DNA of 54,267 bases from Caulobacteraceae bacterium. GTDB taxonomy: Bacteria; Pseudomonadota; Alphaproteobacteria; Caulobacterales; Caulobacteraceae. Positions 1 through 8,863 of this stretch are shown piece by piece. The DNA lies in NCBI GenBank assembly GCA_025352085.1, contig JANXUA010000148.1:1-54267 (forward strand). The letters run 5' to 3'. The notes beneath the pieces are model-generated. The model was given only the letters and a program-made list of their open reading frames with translations, had not been told where the DNA came from and did no database searches. The position numbers and the translations under genes are program-made. How positions within the stretch are numbered: position 1 is the first letter of the stretch; the number at the start of each line of letters is the position of its first letter.

Positions 1-180
1 GACGACGACTATTTCAACGTCGGCGTGTCCTACAGCCCGATCAAGCCGCTCGATTTCGCCCTGGTCTACAAGCGTGAGCAGGCCAACAATGCATCTCTGA
101 CGTCGACCAACGGCGTGGTCGGTGGCACAATCAACGGGACCTACAACGAGATCGGCCTGTTCAGCCAGGTGAAGTTCTAG
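1..180 (+). CDS. C-terminal end of an outer-membrane beta-barrel protein (partial)
   Basis: The reading frame is open from the left edge to a TAG at 178-180, giving 59 residues. The sequence alternates polar and hydrophobic residues as in transmembrane beta-strands ([20 protein letters not shown]) and ends in phenylalanine (GLFSQVKF), the usual C-terminal signal for BAM-dependent insertion into the outer membrane. It is therefore probably a porin-like or TonB-receptor-like barrel, but the family cannot be named from this fragment. Its stop codon overlaps the stop codon of the convergent icd gene (the four bases 177-180 read as a stop on both strands). Confidence 0.6.
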   Translation, partial: DDDYFNVGVSYSPIKPLDFALVYKREQANNASLTSTNGVVGGTINGTYNEIGLFSQVKF

Positions 181-1391
181 GCCGCCAGTGCCCGCTCGAG
201 GTTTTCGGCGACCTTGTCGAGGAAGCCTTCGGTGGTGAGCCAGCCCTGGTGATCGCCGACCAACAGGGCGAGATCCTTGGTCATTGAACCCGCCTCGACC
301 GTATCGACGCACACCTTTTCCAGGGTCGACGCGAACCGGTCGAGGGCGGCGTTGCCGTCCAGCTTGGCGCGGTGCTGCAGGCCGCGCGTCCAGGCGAAGA
401 TCGAAGCGATGGAGTTGGTCGAGGTGCTCTCGCCGCGTTGATGCTGGCGGAAGTGGCGGGTAACGGTTCCATGGGCGGCTTCGGCCTCCACGGTCTTGCC
501 ATCGGGGGTCATCAGCACGGAGGTCATCAGGCCGAGCGAGCCGAAGCCCTGCGCCACCTGATCGGACTGGACGTCGCCATCGTAGTTCTTGCACGCCCAC
601 ACGAAGCCGCCGGACCATTTGAGCGCCGAGGCGACCATGTCGTCAATCAGCCGATGCTCGTAGACAATGCCGGCGGTCTTGTAGCGGTCGGCGAATTCGG
701 TTTCGAAAATGTGCTGGAAGATATCCTTGAAGCGCCCGTCGTAGGCTTTCAAGATGGTGTTCTTGGTCGACAGATACACCGGATAGTGCCGGTTGAGGCC
801 GTAGGTCAGGCTGGCGCGGGCGAACTCGGCGATGGAGTCGTCGAGATTGTACATGGCCATGGCCACGCCGCCGCCCGGATAGTCGAACACCTCGTGTTCG
901 ATCACCTGACCGTCGTCGCCCTCGAATTTTATCGTCAGCTTGCCCTTGCCGGGCACGACGAAGTCGGTGGCGCGGTACTGATCGCCAAAGGCGTGACGGC
1001 CGATGATGATCGGTTGGGTCCAGCTGGGGATCAGACGCGGAACATTCTTGCACAGGATCGGTTCGCGGAAGACCACGCCGCCCAGGATGTTGCGGATGGT
1101 GCCGTTAGGCGATTTCCACATCTTCTTGAGGCCAAATTCCTTCACCCGCGTCTCGTCGGGGGTGATGGTGGCGCATTTGACGCCCACGCCGTAACGCTTG
1201 ATCGCCTCAGCCGCGTCGATCGTCACCTTGTCGTCGGTGGCGTCGCGGTGCTCCATGCCCAGGTCGTAGTAATCGATGGGAAGATCGAGGAAGGGCAGGA
1301 TCAATTTGTCCTTGATCATCTGCCAGATAATGCGGGTCATTTCGTCGCCGTCGATATCGACGACCGGGTTGGCGACTTTGATCTTGGCCAT
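177..1391 (-). CDS. icd: NADP-dependent isocitrate dehydrogenase
   Basis: Oxidatively decarboxylates isocitrate to 2-oxoglutarate in the cytoplasmic TCA cycle with NADP+. The 404-residue protein begins [20 protein letters not shown] and contains [13 protein letters not shown], the substrate-binding segment of the dimeric eukaryote-like type II enzymes common in alphaproteobacteria; the length fits that class (about 405). I chose the ATG at 1391 because homologues begin just before the VxNPVVxxDGDEM motif; the frame can be extended to a TTG at 1430, but that adds only a proline-rich tail. It converges on the barrel gene, with stop codons overlapping. The product 2-oxoglutarate is also the cosubstrate of the oxygenases at the far end of the window, though no regulatory link is implied. 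Confidence 0.96.
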   Translation of the reverse strand: MAKIKVANPVVDIDGDEMTRIIWQMIKDKLILPFLDLPIDYYDLGMEHRDATDDKVTIDAAEAIKRYGVGVKCATITPDETRVKEFGLKKMWKSPNGTIRNILGGVVFREPILCKNVPRLIPSWTQPIIIGRHAFGDQYRATDFVVPGKGKLTIKFEGDDGQVIEHEVFDYPGGGVAMAMYNLDDSIAEFARASLTYGLNRHYPVYLSTKNTILKAYDGRFKDIFQHIFETEFADRYKTAGIVYEHRLIDDMVASALKWSGGFVWACKNYDGDVQSDQVAQGFGSLGLMTSVLMTPDGKTVEAEAAHGTVTRHFRQHQRGESTSTNSIASIFAWTRGLQHRAKLDGNAALDRFASTLEKVCVDTVEAGSMTKDLALLVGDHQGWLTTEGFLDKVAENLERALAA

Positions 1392-1515
1392 GGGTGGGGG
1401 CTTGGGCTCCGGCTGGGGCGCCGGGCTCAAGGTCCGAACGCTGTCATGGGTGTGGCGAGGCTATAAAGCCTTCCGCCACTAGGGGGAAGATCGGGCGGCG
1501 AAAGGAACGGGCGGG

Positions 1516-1710
1516 CTAGAAATGCTCGGCGGCTGCGGGTGCGTTCGGCCAATGGCTGCCAGCCAAACGCCATAGCCCGATCAGCCCCGCAATCGGCACA
1601 AAATACAGAAGCGAGAGGGCCGGATTGAAACCCATACGCTTCAGGATACGCCAAATCGGAAAAACTGGCAGGGCAAGGCTCAAGACGATGAGCAGCAACA
1701 ACAACATCAT
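1516..1710 (-). CDS. Small two-helix membrane protein, unknown function
   Basis: A 64-residue protein with two hydrophobic segments (about residues 2-18 and 32-48) separated by a basic amphipathic stretch RILKRMGFNP. This layout (helix, R-x-x-x-R-M-G-F/Y-x-P, helix) is seen in many short uncharacterised proteobacterial membrane proteins. ATG ATG at 1710 is preceded by a weak GGTGA ribosome site. An overlapping ORF in another frame (1427-1720) lacks membrane character and was left out. Lies alone between icd and the beta-lactamase. No function can be assigned. Confidence 0.6.
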   Translation of the reverse strand: MMLLLLLIVLSLALPVFPIWRILKRMGFNPALSLLYFVPIAGLIGLWRLAGSHWPNAPAAAEHF

Positions 1711-1735
1711 GGCATGTCACCGTTCATGGATCGTG

Positions 1736-2773
1736 TCATCTTGAATAACTCGCGAAAATCAGCCGCGCCGCGTCGGCGAACAGGGCGTCGCGCCCCCCTT
1801 CGGTATCGACCGAGCCGGTCAAAAACGCCGCGACGGCGATGTGGCGACCGGTCGGCAGCGTGACGACGCCGATGTCGTCCACCGCCGGGGTGAGGCCAAG
1901 ATCGGTGTAGGCCGTGCCGGTCTTGTGCGCCAGACGCGCGCCGACCGGCAAGCCGGCCTTCAGGCGATGGACGCCGGTCTCGGTATTGGTCATCAGGCGC
2001 AGGAGGAGCTTGGTGGACGCAGGCGAGAGCAGGGCGCCGGTCGCGAGCTTGTGCAGGAAATCAAGCGCGGCGGGCGCCGTAGTGGTGTCGCGCGGATCGG
2101 TGAGATAGGCGTTCATCGCCGCCTCGCGGTTCTGGGCCGGAACCCCTTCGCGCGCGGTCTCAAACACCTTTTCGTCCTTCCAGGCCGGGCGAAACACATC
2201 CATGCTGGCTACCTGCGGCTGGATCTCGCGCTCATAACGGTCGACGCGCAGGTCGGTAATCCCCTTCGACGTCAACCAGGCGGTCACCGCCGTCGGTCCG
2301 CCGAGTCGCCGCATCAGGGTGTCGGCGGCGGTGTTGTCGCTGATCTGCACCGCCAGGCCGATCAGGTCGATGGCCGGTACATCCATCGCCCGGCCCTCGG
2401 GCGGCGTGGGCCAGGCCGGATTGATGCGACCGACCCCCGTGGAAAGATCCGCGTCGGTCAAATGAATACGTTCGCTGAGCGCCATCGCGCCCACGTCCAC
2501 TTCCGCCAGTGCGGCGGCGGCCAGCGGCGCCTTGAACACGCTTTGCATGGGAAAACGCGTGACCGGATCGGCCGTCCACCGGGTCAGGTCGTGCAGATCG
2601 AGCACGCCGAGATTGAAAGTCCCTGGCCGGACGCGCGCCGCCAGAGCGGCGAAACCGTCGGCGAGGCGATGAACATCCAGGGCGCCGGCCACCGGCGCGT
2701 CGCCAAACCGCCCGCCGCATCCCGCCAGCGACGCGCCGAACATGGTCAGGAGGGCGCGGCGTCCAATCGTCAT
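1736..2773 (-). CDS. Class A serine beta-lactamase, predicted lipoprotein
   Basis: Hydrolyses beta-lactams with an acyl-serine intermediate in the periplasm. All class A motifs are visible in the 345-residue protein: SVFK with the nucleophile Ser78 and Lys81, SDN at 145-147, an omega-loop RYERE whose Glu181 fits the general base (Glu166 in standard numbering), and KTG at 284-286. The N-terminus has an Arg-Arg pair at 5-6, a short hydrophobic stretch and SLAGC (Cys19), so it is probably lipid-anchored, perhaps Tat-exported. No LysR-type ampR regulator lies beside it; it is divergent from trmJ. Probably an ancestral chromosomal enzyme rather than an acquired one, since base usage looks like its neighbours. 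Spectrum cannot be predicted. Confidence 0.92.
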   Translation of the reverse strand: MTIGRRALLTMFGASLAGCGGRFGDAPVAGALDVHRLADGFAALAARVRPGTFNLGVLDLHDLTRWTADPVTRFPMQSVFKAPLAAAALAEVDVGAMALSERIHLTDADLSTGVGRINPAWPTPPEGRAMDVPAIDLIGLAVQISDNTAADTLMRRLGGPTAVTAWLTSKGITDLRVDRYEREIQPQVASMDVFRPAWKDEKVFETAREGVPAQNREAAMNAYLTDPRDTTTAPAALDFLHKLATGALLSPASTKLLLRLMTNTETGVHRLKAGLPVGARLAHKTGTAYTDLGLTPAVDDIGVVTLPTGRHIAVAAFLTGSVDTEGGRDALFADAARLIFASYSR

Positions 2774-2859
2774 CGGTCTGGCGATTCTCCAAAACTAAAG
2801 CGTGGCGATACCCCATTCCGACGGCTCGACAATAGACCCAACGCGATTAAGACGGGGTA

Positions 2860-3651
2860 ATGATCGCCGCCTCGCCGTGCATAATCCTCAATGAGCCGCA
2901 GATGGCGGAGAACATCGGCGCGGTGGCGCGGGTGATGGCGAATTTTGGTCTGGCCGATCTGCGTCTCGTGCGGCCACGCGACGGCTGGCCGCAGCTGCGC
3001 GCGTGGCCCAGCGCGTCCGGCGCCGACTGGCCGCTCGACAACGCCCGGGTGTTCGAGCGGCTGGAGGACGCCATCGGCGATCTGACGCTGGTACTGGCGA
3101 CGACGGCGCGGCCGCGCGAAGCGACCCTGCCGGTCGCAACGCCGCGGGAGGCCGCCGGGCAGGTGAACGCGGCGCTGGGGCAGGGCGGGACGGTGGGCCT
3201 ACTGTTCGGCGGCGAGCGCGCCGGGCTTGGCGCGGACGACATCGCCCTTTGCCAGGCGATCGTCACCATCCCGATCGATCCGAAGTTTCATTCCCTCAAT
3301 CTCGCCCAGGCCGTCGCGATCAACGCCTATGAGTGGCGCCTGACGCAGGACGCCGCGCCGCCGCCGCGTTTTGGCGAGGCGCCTGCGCCGGCGATGCAGG
3401 CCGCGGTGCAGGGGTTCCACGACCAGCTGGAAGCCGAGCTTGACGCCGCCGGCTTCTTCCATCCGCCGGAAAAACGTCCCTCGATGGTGCGCAATCTGCG
3501 CGTCGCCTTCGGCCGCGCCAACCTCTCCGACCAGGAAGTGCGCACCCTGCGCGGCGTGGTGACGGCCTTGTCGAAGGGGCGGGGCAGGGTTCTGGCGAAA
3601 CTGGCGGCGGCGAACGCGCAGGTCAGGCGGGCGGAAGGCGGCGGTCCGTGA
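2860..3651 (+). CDS. trmJ: tRNA (Cm32/Um32) 2'-O-methyltransferase TrmJ
   Basis: SPOUT-superfamily methyltransferase that 2'-O-methylates position 32 in the anticodon loop of some tRNAs using S-adenosylmethionine. The 263-residue protein has the TrmH/SpoU motif 1 near the start (NEPQMAENIGAVARVMANFG), motif 2 (LLFGGERAGLGADD, about 112-125) and motif 3 (IPIDPKFHSLNLAQAVAI, about 139-156), which together form the trefoil-knot cofactor site; the C-terminal helical extension is typical of TrmJ. ATG at 2860 follows a GACGGGG ribosome site. Its TGA overlaps the GTG of the next gene (GTGA), so the two are translationally coupled. Confidence 0.9.
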   Translation: MIAASPCIILNEPQMAENIGAVARVMANFGLADLRLVRPRDGWPQLRAWPSASGADWPLDNARVFERLEDAIGDLTLVLATTARPREATLPVATPREAAGQVNAALGQGGTVGLLFGGERAGLGADDIALCQAIVTIPIDPKFHSLNLAQAVAINAYEWRLTQDAAPPPRFGEAPAPAMQAAVQGFHDQLEAELDAAGFFHPPEKRPSMVRNLRVAFGRANLSDQEVRTLRGVVTALSKGRGRVLAKLAAANAQVRRAEGGGP

Positions 3652-4157
3652 CGCCGTCCGCGACCAAGTTTTCGTTTGCCGTCGTGGCCGACGAAGCCAC
3701 GCGGGTCCTGATCCTGGGCAGCCTGCCGGGCGAGGCGTCGCTGCGCCAGGGTGAATACTACGCCCACAGGCGAAATCAGTTCTGGCGGTTAATGGAAGGG
3801 GTGACGGAGCGGGATCTGGTGGGATTGTCCTACGCTGACCGCCTCGCCACGCTGCTTTTGGCGGGCGTAGGTCTGTGGGATGTGATCCACTCGGCCGAGC
3901 GGGTCGGCAGTCTGGACGCCGATATTCGGCGCGCAACGGCGAACGGGCTTACGACCTTCGTCGCGGCCCTCCCCTCGCTGCGGGCGATCGGCTTCAACGG
4001 CGTCACGGCGTCCGTGATCGGGCGTCGGCAGCTTGGCGTTGATCCCGGCCCCGATCTGTTGACGCTTCCCTCCAGCAGTCCCGCCCGCGCTATTCCATTT
4101 GGGCACAAGCAGGCGGCTTGGCGGAAAATGAACCCTTACTTGGGCCCGCCACGTTGA
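3648..4157 (+). CDS. DNA-deoxyinosine (hypoxanthine) glycosylase, UDG superfamily
   Basis: Predicted to excise hypoxanthine arising from adenine deamination, initiating base excision repair. The motif LGSLPGEASLRQGEYYAH followed by RRNQFW (about residues 23-46) is the signature of family-6 uracil-DNA-glycosylase-superfamily members, and the late LPSSSPA (about 143-149) matches the leucine-intercalation loop region. Length 169 agrees with the family. GTG start at 3648 overlaps the trmJ stop (GTGA). The pairing with trmJ is operonic but not obviously functional. Substrate specificity (hypoxanthine versus uracil) is inferred from the family. Confidence 0.85.
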   Translation: MTPSATKFSFAVVADEATRVLILGSLPGEASLRQGEYYAHRRNQFWRLMEGVTERDLVGLSYADRLATLLLAGVGLWDVIHSAERVGSLDADIRRATANGLTTFVAALPSLRAIGFNGVTASVIGRRQLGVDPGPDLLTLPSSSPARAIPFGHKQAAWRKMNPYLGPPR

Positions 4158-4206
4158 AAGGTGGGATTCCCAGCAAGGCGCGGCGCCGGATTGCAAGCGG
4201 TCATTC

Positions 4207-4236
4207 TTGACATTGCCGGCCCAACCCTCGATAAGC
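4207..4236 (+). promoter_or_regulatory. Candidate sigma-70-like promoter for rpsD
   Basis: TTGACA at 4207-4212 is a perfect -35 consensus; about 17 bases further is GATAAG (4230-4235), a weak -10. It is the best promoter-like pair in the 206-base gap before rpsD. In Caulobacter-like bacteria the -10 consensus differs from E. coli, so this is a guess from sequence alone. Confidence 0.35.
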
Positions 4237-4323
4237 GCTGCCTTCCCGTCGCCGGCTTGCCGCGTGGCGTGAGGACATATGACGGGTGATGCGAAAACCG
4301 CCGTTGGAATCGTCTTTCCATTT

Positions 4324-4360
4324 GAGGAGAGACCGGGCCGTGTCGAAACGAAAGAGCTAA
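4324..4360 (+). promoter_or_regulatory. Ribosome site plus six-codon leader ORF (MSKRKS) before rpsD
   Basis: A strong Shine-Dalgarno (GAGGAGAG, 4324-4331) sits 8 bases before a GTG at 4340 that opens a mini-ORF reading MSKRKS and ending in TAA at 4358-4360. rpsD itself starts at 4364 with MSKRHS, only 3 bases later. The good ribosome site is thus placed for the mini-ORF, while the true start has only a weak AAAGAG upstream. Either translation of rpsD depends on re-initiation after this leader, or it is the relic of a small duplication of the gene start. Confidence 0.5.
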
Positions 4361-4363
4361 TGC

Positions 4364-4978
4364 ATGTCGAAGCGTCATTCGGCCAAGTACAAACTTGACC
4401 GGCGCATGGGCGAAAATATCTGGGGGCGCCCGAAGTCTCCCATCAATCAACGCTCTTACGGCCCCGGCCAGCACGGCCAGCGCCGCAAGAACAAGGTCTC
4501 CGACTTTGGCATTCAGCTGCGCGCCAAGCAGAAGCTGAAGGGCTATTACGGCAATATCACCGAAAAGCAGTTCTCCCTGACCTACAAGGAGGCCTCGCGC
4601 CGCAAAGGCAGCAGCTCGGAGAACCTGATCGGCCTGTTGGAATCGCGCCTGGACGCGATCGTCTATCGCGCCAAGTTCGTACCGACTGTGTTCGCCGCCC
4701 GCCAGTTCGTCAACCACGGCCATGTGCTGGTCAACGGCAAGCGCGTCAACATCGCCTCCTACCGCTGCAAGATCGGCGACCTGATCCAGGTGCGCGAACG
4801 CTCGCGCAACATGGCGCTCGTGCTCGAAGCTCTGCAATTGGCTGAGCGCGACGTGCCCGACTATATTGAGGTCGACGCCAAGGCCATGGCCGCGAAATTC
4901 ATCCGTGTGCCGGACCTGGCCGAAGTGCCCTATCCGGTGAAGATGGAACCCAATCTGGTCGTCGAATTCTACGCCTAA
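4364..4978 (+). CDS. rpsD: 30S ribosomal protein S4
   Basis: Primary 16S rRNA-binding protein that nucleates assembly of the 30S body and contributes to decoding fidelity. The 204-residue sequence starts [20 protein letters not shown], the alphaproteobacterial S4 N-terminus lacking the zinc-binding cysteines of some homologues, and carries the S4 RNA-binding domain at about residues 93-155 ([33 protein letters not shown]). It stands as a single gene, not in the alpha operon, as is usual in this class. A strong intrinsic terminator follows. The leader with a mini-ORF is described separately. Confidence 0.98.
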   Translation: MSKRHSAKYKLDRRMGENIWGRPKSPINQRSYGPGQHGQRRKNKVSDFGIQLRAKQKLKGYYGNITEKQFSLTYKEASRRKGSSSENLIGLLESRLDAIVYRAKFVPTVFAARQFVNHGHVLVNGKRVNIASYRCKIGDLIQVRERSRNMALVLEALQLAERDVPDYIEVDAKAMAAKFIRVPDLAEVPYPVKMEPNLVVEFYA

Positions 4979-5007
4979 ACGGCGACTCGACTGACGGTGC
5001 TGCAACG

Positions 5008-5037
5008 ACGGCGTCGGAAACGGCGCCGTTTTTCTTT
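5008..5037 (+). terminator. Rho-independent terminator of rpsD
   Basis: Nine-base-pair stem (5008-5016 with 5021-5029, one G-U pair) closed by a GAAA tetraloop (5017-5020) and followed by TTTTCTTT. It is the clearest intrinsic terminator in the window and lies 30 bases after the rpsD stop. Confidence 0.9.
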
Positions 5038-5052
5038 GAGGGATGCTCCAGG

Positions 5053-5409
5053 TCAGTGGGCGAGCAAACCCTGCTCGGTGAGCATGGTCTTCAATTCCCC
5101 CGACTGGAACATCTCGCGGACAATGTCGCAGCCGCCGATGAATTCGCCTTTTACATAGAGCTGGGGAATGGTCGGCCAGTCGGAATAGGCCTTGACGCCC
5201 TGGCGCAGGGCGTCGCTCTGCAGCACGTTCACGCCGGCAAACTCGACCTCAAGATGATCGAGGATCTGCACCACGATGGCGGAAAAGCCGCAGCCTGGCT
5301 GATCGGGTACGCCCTTCATAAAGAGAACGACGGGGTTTTCGGCCACGGTCTTGGCGATGAAGGCCTGTGCGTCGACGGCGGGAGCGGTGGTGTGGGCGTT
5401 GTCGGTCAT
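5053..5409 (-). CDS. grxD: Monothiol glutaredoxin (Grx4/GrxD family)
   Basis: Binds or delivers [2Fe-2S] clusters, usually together with BolA, in the cytoplasm. The 118-residue protein has the CGFS active site (Cys40-Ser43, within MKGVPDQPGCGFSA), the cis-proline/glutathione region WPTIPQLYVKGEFIGGCDI and the usual C-terminal helix. The start at ATG 5409 was chosen over a TTG at 5445, which lies beyond the stop of bolA. It follows bolA on the same strand by about 32 bases, the standard BolA-Grx pair, and continues the purL-bolA-grxD order common in alphaproteobacteria. Confidence 0.95.
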   Translation of the reverse strand: MTDNAHTTAPAVDAQAFIAKTVAENPVVLFMKGVPDQPGCGFSAIVVQILDHLEVEFAGVNVLQSDALRQGVKAYSDWPTIPQLYVKGEFIGGCDIVREMFQSGELKTMLTEQGLLAH

Positions 5410-5441
5410 GTCGCTAGAGCTAGGGAGCGGGGGCCCGAAGG

Positions 5442-5681
5442 TCAAGGCGCGACGGTTTCAAGGGCCAGGGCGTGCAGCTGGCCGCCCATTTTGCCCTTCA
5501 GCGCCGCATAGACCAGCTGGTGCGCCCGCACGCGAGGAAGGCCGGCGAATTGGCTGGAGGTAATCTTGGCCTTGTAGTGATCGCCGTCGCCGGCCAGATC
5601 TTCGATGACGATTTGAGCATCCGGAAACGCCGCGCGAAGGTCGGCTTCGAGATCGGCGAGCGGCATGGGCATCGGGGGCAT
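5442..5681 (-). CDS. bolA: BolA family protein
   Basis: Partner of monothiol glutaredoxins in [2Fe-2S] cluster handling; some members also bind DNA. The 79-residue sequence fits the short BolA/YrbA class: LRAAFPDAQIVIEDLAGDGD, then HYKAKITSSQFAGLPRVRAH, with the conserved invariant His near the end of the second segment and a closing LHALALET. There are three possible in-frame ATGs at the start (5681, 5672, 5666). Located directly upstream of grxD in one unit, which supports the shared iron-sulphur role. Confidence 0.93.
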   Translation of the reverse strand: MPPMPMPLADLEADLRAAFPDAQIVIEDLAGDGDHYKAKITSSQFAGLPRVRAHQLVYAALKGKMGGQLHALALETVAP

Positions 5682-5793
5682 CCTTGGATCGGCTGGAAAT
5701 TCGGGTCGCGTTTAGCACAGATTCCGCTTCCAATGTCCGCGCCTTGGATTAGCGTCGGTGCGGGTTTGGGCAAAGCTTCAAGAGGCGTGGGGC

Positions 5794-6438
5794 ATGAACC
5801 GGATGATCGCGGCCCTGATCGGGACCTTCGTGCTGGGCGGCTGCAATGTGGTGGTCACGTCGGCGCCCCTGTTCACCCTCGCCGACCAGGCCCGCGGCCC
5901 CGGACCCCGCATGGGGGTCTGGCGGTTCGAGGCCAAGCCCGACTGCGCGGTGGATGAGGGCAAGCCGCTCGGCGATTGGCCGGAATGCGCCCAGGGCCTG
6001 GTCTGGAAGGACGGAGGGATGGCGGGCTTTTACGAGCGCACAGCGGGCGCGACGGGCGCTCCGGGCGCGCCGCTGTGGAAGGTCCAGCCGCTGATCTTCG
6101 CTCCTGGAACACCGAACATTCTTCAGGCCGCGATCAACGTCTCCGGCGATTTGAAGATGAGCGGCACGCCGTATGGCTACGCCGGCGCCCGGGCGACGAA
6201 AACCGATGACAAGGGGCGGATCACCGCCCTGGTGTTGTGGCCGGTGATGTGCGGCCCGCCGCCGCCGGATGACAAGGCCGCCATGACCAAAAAGCTGCTG
6301 CCGGGATTGTCGGCCAAGCCGGAGGATCCGGTTTGCACCACATCCTCGGTCGCCGCCCTGCGCAACGCCGCCAAGGCCAGCGAGGCGTGGGCGCCTAAGG
6401 CGATGAGCGGTCACTGGGTGCGGGATGGCGGGTCTTGA
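5794..6438 (+). CDS. Predicted lipoprotein, unknown function
   Basis: A 214-residue protein with a type II signal peptide (MNRMIAALIGTFVLGGCN; lipobox LGGC, cysteine 17), so it should be lipid-anchored facing the periplasm. I chose ATG 5794, since an upstream GTG-started extension to 5758 would bury the signal peptide. The mature part contains four further cysteines (AKPDCAVDEG, WPECAQG, VMCGPP, PVCTTSS), which could form two disulphides. I recognise no family. It is divergent from bolA and is followed by a family A repeat. Confidence 0.75.
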   Translation: MNRMIAALIGTFVLGGCNVVVTSAPLFTLADQARGPGPRMGVWRFEAKPDCAVDEGKPLGDWPECAQGLVWKDGGMAGFYERTAGATGAPGAPLWKVQPLIFAPGTPNILQAAINVSGDLKMSGTPYGYAGARATKTDDKGRITALVLWPVMCGPPPPDDKAAMTKKLLPGLSAKPEDPVCTTSSVAALRNAAKASEAWAPKAMSGHWVRDGGS

Positions 6439-6457
6439 GCAAAACCTTAATCTCCGG

Positions 6458-6542
6458 TTCCCCGCGAAGGCGGGGCCCCAGAACTGATGCGCGAACTATT
6501 GCAAGAAAGACTGGATCCCCGCCTTCGCGGGAAAGACGGGGT
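6458..6542. repeat. Family A intergenic palindromic repeat, copy 1
   Basis: Two arms face each other: TTCCCCGCGAAGGCGGGG (from 6458) and ATCCCCGCCTTCGCGGGA (about 6515-6532), separated by a non-conserved spacer of about 35 bases. The arms are followed by the motifs CCCAGA and, mirrored, CTGGAT. Further copies lie at about 18131-18234 and 23501-23659. It separates the convergent lipoprotein and purL genes and may act as a bidirectional transcription stop. Confidence 0.85.
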
Positions 6543-6569
6543 TTGGGGAAGATGCTTGGTTGGCTCGTC

Positions 6570-8771
6570 CTAACTTCCGCCCATATACGCCGGCATCCAC
6601 GCCTCGTGCGTTTCCCGCAATTTGGCGAGCGGGATGTCGAACAGGCCCGTTGAGACGAAGGCGTCGCCGCCGGCGTGGCCGACGATGGCCACGTTCAGAG
6701 GCGCCGCGTGCGCCGCGGCGATGATCGGGCCGGGCGCGTCGGTGGCGATCAGATAACGGCCCTGATCTTCGCCGAACAGGAAGACGTGGGCGTGGGTCGC
6801 GCTGGTGGCGTCGAGGGTCAGGCCGACGTTCGAGGCCAGCGCCATATCCGCCGCCGCCACAATCAGGCCGCCGTCGGACAGATCGTGCACAGTGCGCGCC
6901 TGACCCGCCTGGATCAGGCCGCGCACCAGATCGCCGGCGCGGCGCTCCAGCGCCAGATCCACCGGCGGCGGGGCGCCGTCCTCGCGGCCCAGGCACTCGC
7001 GCAGGTAAAGGCTTGATCCCAGCTCGCCGTGGCTGACGCCGATCAGCACCAGGGTGTCGCCCGCGCGCATGGAGGCGAAATCGGCGTGTTTGGCGTAGTC
7101 GTCGAGCAGGCCAACCGCGCCGACGGTCGGGGTCGGCGGAATCGCCGCGCCGTGCGTCTCGTTATAGAGACTGACATTGCCGCTCACGACTGGAAAATCC
7201 AGCGCCCGGCAGGCCTCGGCCATACCGTCGATGGCGCGGACGATCTGGCCCATGATCTCCGGGCGCTCGGGATTGCCGAAGTTGAGATTGTCGGTGATCG
7301 CCAGTGGCAGAGCGCCGACGGCGTTGAGATTGCGCCAGGCTTCGGCGACCGCCTGCTTGCCGCCCTCATAGGGATTGGCCAGAACGTAACGCGGCGTGCA
7401 GTCGCTGGTCATGGCCAGCGCCTTGCGCAAGCCGTGCACCCGGACGATGCCGGCATCGGCGCCGGTCGCCGAATCCTCCAGCGTGTCGGCCATGACGTGG
7501 CGATCGTATTGCTCCCACAGCCAGCGCTTCGATGCGCCATCGGGGCAGCCGATCACCGTCAGGACCGCCTGCTCCCAATCGGTCGGCGCTGGAATGGTCG
7601 CCGGGTCGAAGTGCGGCTGGATTTTCGGCTGCACCCACGGACGGTCATACAGCGGCGCGTCGTCCGACAGGGGGCCAAGCGGAAGATCGCAGACCACCGC
7701 GCCGTGGTGCCTGAGGATAATCCGCCCGGTGTCGGTGGTCCGGCCGATGGTCGCCGCGTCGAGATTCCACTTTTTGAAAATCGCCTGGGCCTCGGGTTCG
7801 CGACCGGGCTTGAGGATGGCCAGCATGCGCTCCTGGCTTTCCGACAGCATCATTTCATAGGCGCTCATGCCTTCCTCGCGCTGCGGCACGCAGTCGAGAT
7901 CAAGATCGATGCCGACGCCGCCCTTGCCGGCCATTTCGACGCTGGAGGAAGTCAGGCCCGCCGCGCCCATGTCCTGGATGGCGGCGACCGCGCCGGTCGC
8001 CATCAGCTCCAGGGTCGCTTCGATCAGAAGCTTTTCGGCGAAGGGGTCGCCGACCTGCACGGTCGGGCGCTTCTCGTCGGCGTCGGCGCCGAACTCGGCC
8101 GAGGCCATTGTGGCGCCGTGAATGCCGTCGCGCCCGGTCTTCGAGCCGAAATAGACTACCGGCAGATCGGCCGACGGCGCGGCGGACAGGAAGATCTTGT
8201 CGGTGTCGACCAGGCCAACGCACATGGCGTTGACCAGGATGTTGCCGTCATAGCCGGTGTGGAAATTGGTCTCGCCCGCCACCGTCGGCACGCCGACGCA
8301 ATTGCCGTAGCCACCGATCCCGGCGACGACGCCGGCCACCAGTCGGCGGGTTAGCGGGTGTTTGGGGTCGCCAAAGCGCAGGGCGTTGAGCAGGGCGATA
8401 GGCCTTGCGCCCATGGTGAAGACATCGCGCATGATGCCTCCAACGCCGGTTCCCGCGCCCTGATAGGGTTCGATGAACGAGGGGTGGTTATGCGATTCCA
8501 TTTTGAACACCACCGCCTGGCCGTCGCCGATATCGACGACGCCGGCGTTTTCGCCCGGTCCCTGGATCACCCGCGGGCCCTTGGTTGGAAACTTGCCCAG
8601 TTGCCGGCGTGAGGATTTGTAGGAACAGTGCTCGGACCACATCACCGAGAAGACGCCGATCTCGACGATATTGGGCTCGCGGTTCAGGCGCTGGACGATC
8701 AGGGCGTACTCGTCCGCCTTAAGGCCGAATTCGAGGGCGGTTTGCAGCATGGCGGGGGCTGATTCAGTCAT
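6570..8771 (-). CDS. purL: Phosphoribosylformylglycinamidine synthase subunit PurL
   Basis: ATP-dependent amidation of FGAR to FGAM in de novo purine synthesis, using ammonia channelled from PurQ. At 733 residues it is the small bacterial PurL type that works in complex with PurS and PurQ, both encoded about 1.3-2.2 kb upstream on the same strand. Recognisable segments are [54 protein letters not shown] and [19 protein letters not shown]. The start [20 protein letters not shown] at 8771 matches the family start. Unlike the usual arrangement, purQ and purL are separated by two non-purine genes. Confidence 0.97.
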   Translation of the reverse strand: MTESAPAMLQTALEFGLKADEYALIVQRLNREPNIVEIGVFSVMWSEHCSYKSSRRQLGKFPTKGPRVIQGPGENAGVVDIGDGQAVVFKMESHNHPSFIEPYQGAGTGVGGIMRDVFTMGARPIALLNALRFGDPKHPLTRRLVAGVVAGIGGYGNCVGVPTVAGETNFHTGYDGNILVNAMCVGLVDTDKIFLSAAPSADLPVVYFGSKTGRDGIHGATMASAEFGADADEKRPTVQVGDPFAEKLLIEATLELMATGAVAAIQDMGAAGLTSSSVEMAGKGGVGIDLDLDCVPQREEGMSAYEMMLSESQERMLAILKPGREPEAQAIFKKWNLDAATIGRTTDTGRIILRHHGAVVCDLPLGPLSDDAPLYDRPWVQPKIQPHFDPATIPAPTDWEQAVLTVIGCPDGASKRWLWEQYDRHVMADTLEDSATGADAGIVRVHGLRKALAMTSDCTPRYVLANPYEGGKQAVAEAWRNLNAVGALPLAITDNLNFGNPERPEIMGQIVRAIDGMAEACRALDFPVVSGNVSLYNETHGAAIPPTPTVGAVGLLDDYAKHADFASMRAGDTLVLIGVSHGELGSSLYLRECLGREDGAPPPVDLALERRAGDLVRGLIQAGQARTVHDLSDGGLIVAAADMALASNVGLTLDATSATHAHVFLFGEDQGRYLIATDAPGPIIAAAHAAPLNVAIVGHAGGDAFVSTGLFDIPLAKLRETHEAWMPAYMGGS

Positions 8772-8863
8772 GCGGGGGTTTTAGCGACGGAATGGCGTCA
8801 GCGCCATCGCCGGAAAATCTTGGTCATTTTTCAAGCGTTTTGCGCTGCACGATGATCAGCGAT

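Noticed and set aside
177-180. Overlapping stop codons of the barrel gene and icd as a regulatory element
   Set aside because: The bases CTAG give stops on both strands; this is common at tight convergent junctions and needs no special explanation.
1427-1720. 97-residue frame overlapping the small membrane protein
   Set aside because: It has no start signal or family resemblance, whereas the 64-residue frame has a coherent two-helix membrane pattern.
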